Positions 61,301-64,000 of a stretch of 64,000 nt of DNA are shown one piece after another (the stretch's first letter is position 1; each line of letters starts with the position of its first letter). The DNA is from Pycnococcus provasolii (taxonomy: Eukaryota > Chlorophyta > Pseudoscourfieldiophyceae > Pseudoscourfieldiales), in assembly GCA_049487715.1 (NCBI GenBank), contig CP150579.1, forward strand, positions 62,001-126,000, given 5' to 3'. Under the pieces are notes generated by a model. The model ran no database searches and had not been told where the DNA came from. It worked only from the letters and a program-made list of their open reading frames with translations. Position numbers and translations under genes: made by a program.

Positions 61301-64000
61301 ACACGTCCCCCACCGCCGCGGCGCGTGCGGCGGCGATGCCACCGCCTGCTGGTCTGCTTCCGCTGAAGGAGGTGGCGCGTCTGGAATTTCGCGTCGCTGA
61401 GCCAAAGCGCACGCGGTGCGTGTCGCGCATCTCCGTGTTGGCGTGCATCCCGACTTCCTCAGAGGACTCGACACCGACTTGGCAGCATGTCCGCAGCGTG
61501 GACGTGGAACCAATGGCTACACATGTCGCATTAGACTTCGACCCGCCGATTCTCGCCGCGCGGATGCGTGTGACGCTCGACGCATTTCATTCTGATATCC
61601 ACAGGTGCGAAAGCGAGGAGCTGGCTTGCCCTCGATGTGCACGCGTTGTTGGCGAGTCTCTGGCACCTCCGCCGAGATTGCCAACGACAGAATCTGCTCA
61701 GGCTGACAGTGGCGGGTCGCGGACGCGCGTCAGCCTTGCTTCCATCGTCGACGTTCCGATTTTGACCTCGGGCGATTCTGCGGGAACGTTGCACGCCGAG
61801 GTAGACGAGATGGGCCTTGATGGTATCCTCGACGAGATTTTCGCGAGGTGGGACCCGCACGAGGCGCCGAATGGCTCCGAACGGGGTGAGACGAATGCCG
61901 CCGCGTCGGGCGACAGCGTTGATCCCGGCGAGGCGTACCTTCCTCTTGGCGTAACCGCAACAGGGATGCCGGAACTGTGTGTTCGCTGCAGAGAGCCTGT
62001 CTTGCAGTGTCGCCGGTGCCGGTCAATTTCCTACGACGATCCGCACGGCTTCATGTGCTCCGAGTGTGGATACTCACGTCACGTTCGCAGTATCGACGTG
62101 TTGCTGACAATGCGGTCGTACACTCGCGACGTGGGACTGACTGGAGGCCGGCTCGCGTATCGTCTTGCCATCAACCGTACCGGCGAGGCTGACGACGGCG
62201 CGGCTGCATCCATCGGAGATCGAGGTGCGGCACCTCCGAGATCTGCTCAGGAAGGGCCCAACTTGCCGTCGGGGCTCAGCGCCGAGGATGCGACGAATGT
62301 TGCGGCGGGCCTTGCACGTCCGTCGATGCCACCGGCCCACGCTGGTAATACGTGCACCGCTGCCCGCCTGCGACGAGCCAAGGAGCGCTTTTCCTCCTGT
62401 CTACGCGTATCAGAGCGCGTGGCTGACGATGTGCGCCAGCTGCTTGCTCCTGGGATGAACGCCATTCCGCTGGAAACGGTGACGGCTGCGCATTTGGCTC
62501 ACGTCACCTCGTGCGCATGGGCAATGCGCGATGCCCATGACGCGGCGGAGGAGGTGGCCATGCTCAACGAGTGGATCGCGCTGGCGAGCGGGCAACGAGC
62601 GGTGCTACCGTTGGAGCGTAGCACGTCGGGTCTTGGATCGGCGTGCGCTGGTCTTTGCCTCGGAGCTCCGCTTCCACCTTGCAAGGGCTGCCCCCGGTGT
62701 GTCGCTTCTGCGCTCCATGCGGCATCGCGAGCGCTCGTCGACCTCGGCACGACGCCGACGCTTGCGAACCCTGTGCTTACCACGATTGCTGATGAGGATG
62801 GTGCGGGTCCCGTGCGCGCATTGATCGAGCGCAGCCTGCGCGAGAGTTCGATGGTTGCGCTGATGGCACCATCTAATCATGGGGAGTGGACGATGCGATC
62901 AACAGCTGAGAGGATGGATGCACCTTGGCGTCTTCGAGCAGGTGCAGTCGTGGCTTGGTCCGCCGTCATCGGTGCTAACCATGCGCTCGATGCATCGGCA
63001 GGTGCGCTAAAGTGCGTGCTCGAAGGCGCGGCAAAGTGTGCTTTAATGTCGCTTATATCATCCAGCGAATTGCGCAGCACCTACGTAGAAGCGAGTGTCG
63101 CTCACCTCGCTCACCTCGCTCGTGTCGGACTGCACCACTTCGCGACGGAGGCAGCTGCTGCGAACAACGGGTTAGCGTGGGACGACGATGGATGGCTATC
63201 GGCGGATGACGACGTGAACGATAGTGCTGTTGACGCGGCCATGCGCCTCAGTTCGTCGGCGGCTACAATCAAGCCTACCGCAGCCGCCGCGGTGTCTCGC
63301 CTTCACGAGATGTCGACGTGGTGTCGCACCGCGGCGACGAAGCGGCGGCGTGTCGCGCCCTCGGTTGCGCGCACGTACAATCCAGCCGCCGTCGCCGCCT
63401 TCTCGCTCATCGGCGCAGGTCTCTGCGACGAGGCGAGCCGCGGCGCGTTTGCCCGAGATCCCGTGGCATGTCATGCCCTGCTCCTTCCGTGCCTTCTCGC
63501 GTGGTCGGAAAGTCCGGAGGCCTGCTTGGGAGCTGACCAGCCGGCTGCAGTTCTTACAGCAATCCTGGAAGTGGCGCTGGCGACGTCGCGAGCTACCATC
63601 TCAAGAGTCGCCTGCGCAGCTCTCTTCCGCCATGCGACTTGCACCAACCTCGAAAGCTACGCACACATCTGCAACATTGTGCGTGCCTCTGTGGAAGGAC
63701 CCCGGGGTGCTGAAGCTCTTGCTTCCACTGCCGCGTCTCCGGTGCTTCGTCTGCTCACTCAGCTTGCAGAGCACGCTCCGGAGGCTGCCTGCGGGCGCAT
63801 GCAATCGTGGATGCTTCCGTGGAGCTCTCACCAAGTGCGCGAGCATGCACTGTGCTTGTGTGGCTCTTCCATTGATGCCAATGCCGCGCTTTCGTCGGCG
63901 GTAGTCACCCGATCACTCGTCCGTGCAGTTCGCCTGCTCGAGGGGAGGCATGCTCCATTGGCTGACATGCCTCTTGACGGATTGAAACGCTCTTTCGAGG
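52393..64000 (+). CDS. BIG: BIG/UBR4-like giant E3 ubiquitin ligase (partial, runs off window)
   Basis: One uninterrupted frame from ATG 52393 ([11 protein letters not shown]) to the window end, at least 3869 codons, apparently a single exon. After a low-complexity N-terminus there is an acidic Glu/Asp run (about 795-843). A UBR box, the N-degron-binding zinc fold, follows at about 909-983 ([45 protein letters not shown]). A ZZ zinc finger lies at about 1779-1825 ([27 protein letters not shown]). A BIG-type Cys cluster at about 3079-3240 ([45 protein letters not shown]) is split by an insertion of about 110 residues. UBR box plus ZZ in this order is the plant BIG/animal UBR4 pattern (proteins of about 5000 residues). 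The catalytic C-terminus lies beyond the window. Role: protein quality control, auxin transport and light signalling in plants. Confidence 0.92.
   Translation, partial: [3869 protein letters not shown]

Noticed and set aside
1-64000. Bacterial or viral origin of the window
   Set aside because: Profilin, ABCE1, SMP-C2, DENN, BIG, OPR-RAP, introns and lack of operons show a eukaryotic nuclear genome.

Overview
This is nuclear DNA of a eukaryote, most likely a green alga of prasinophyte or chlorophyte type. Supporting signs are: an octotricopeptide-repeat/RAP protein (a family typical of Chlorophyta organelle gene expression), a plant-type BIG/UBR4 E3 ligase with UBR box and ZZ finger, an extracellular Ser-Pro-rich (hydroxyproline-rich glycoprotein-like) segment, plastid-style leaders, and TGTAA just downstream of several stop codons as in chlorophyte polyadenylation. 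Genes are mostly intronless and packed, with a repeated minus/plus alternation that creates short divergent promoters. Where introns are visible they have donors of the form GTACGT, GTGCGT or GTGTGT. I could not fix the species. All functional names rest on motif recognition, not on a database search.

Layout. 0-7 kb: tryptophanyl-tRNA synthetase, an SDR oxidoreductase lacking the usual Tyr, a membrane-anchored staphylococcal-nuclease-like protein, a membrane/Tudor-like protein and a type II membrane protein. 7-11 kb: an intergenic stretch with two tandem 16-bp palindromes, then a spliced leucine-rich-repeat-like gene abutting a frame-broken WHxH-motif gene. 11-20 kb: SMP-C2 lipid-transfer protein, profilin, a two-exon coiled-coil protein, a DENN protein, a Mn-type CDF transporter and a plastid NTF2-like protein. 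20-27 kb: SRA-domain protein, secreted Asp/Lys-rich protein, partial sulfotransferase, OPR-RAP protein and ubiquitin-like protein. 27-34 kb: two related CCCH zinc-finger proteins flanking a GcvT/YgfZ-like protein. 34-43 kb: secreted Cys-rich protein, ABCE1, truncated bestrophin-like gene, mitochondrial carrier and a four-helix Pro-rich membrane protein. 43-47.7 kb: a 1531-residue protein with a long extracellular Pro-rich segment followed by a multi-helix membrane domain. 48-52 kb: a degenerate DIRS-like retroelement (reverse transcriptase, RNase H, tyrosine recombinase). 52.4 kb to the window end: one uninterrupted reading frame of at least 3869 codons, the N-terminal part of a BIG/UBR4 protein.

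The genes are mostly unrelated housekeeping and signalling functions and do not form one pathway. The most interesting items are the tyrosine-recombinase retroelement sitting in the promoter shared by the Pro-rich receptor-like gene and BIG, telomere-like tracts recurring in promoters, a Trp-rich extended CCCH domain shared by two neighbouring genes, and the paired palindromes at 7.73 kb. Several genes show single frame breaks (ABCE1 first exon, WHxH gene, the 30-kb minus-strand ORF). These could be assembly indels and should be checked before any is called a pseudogene.
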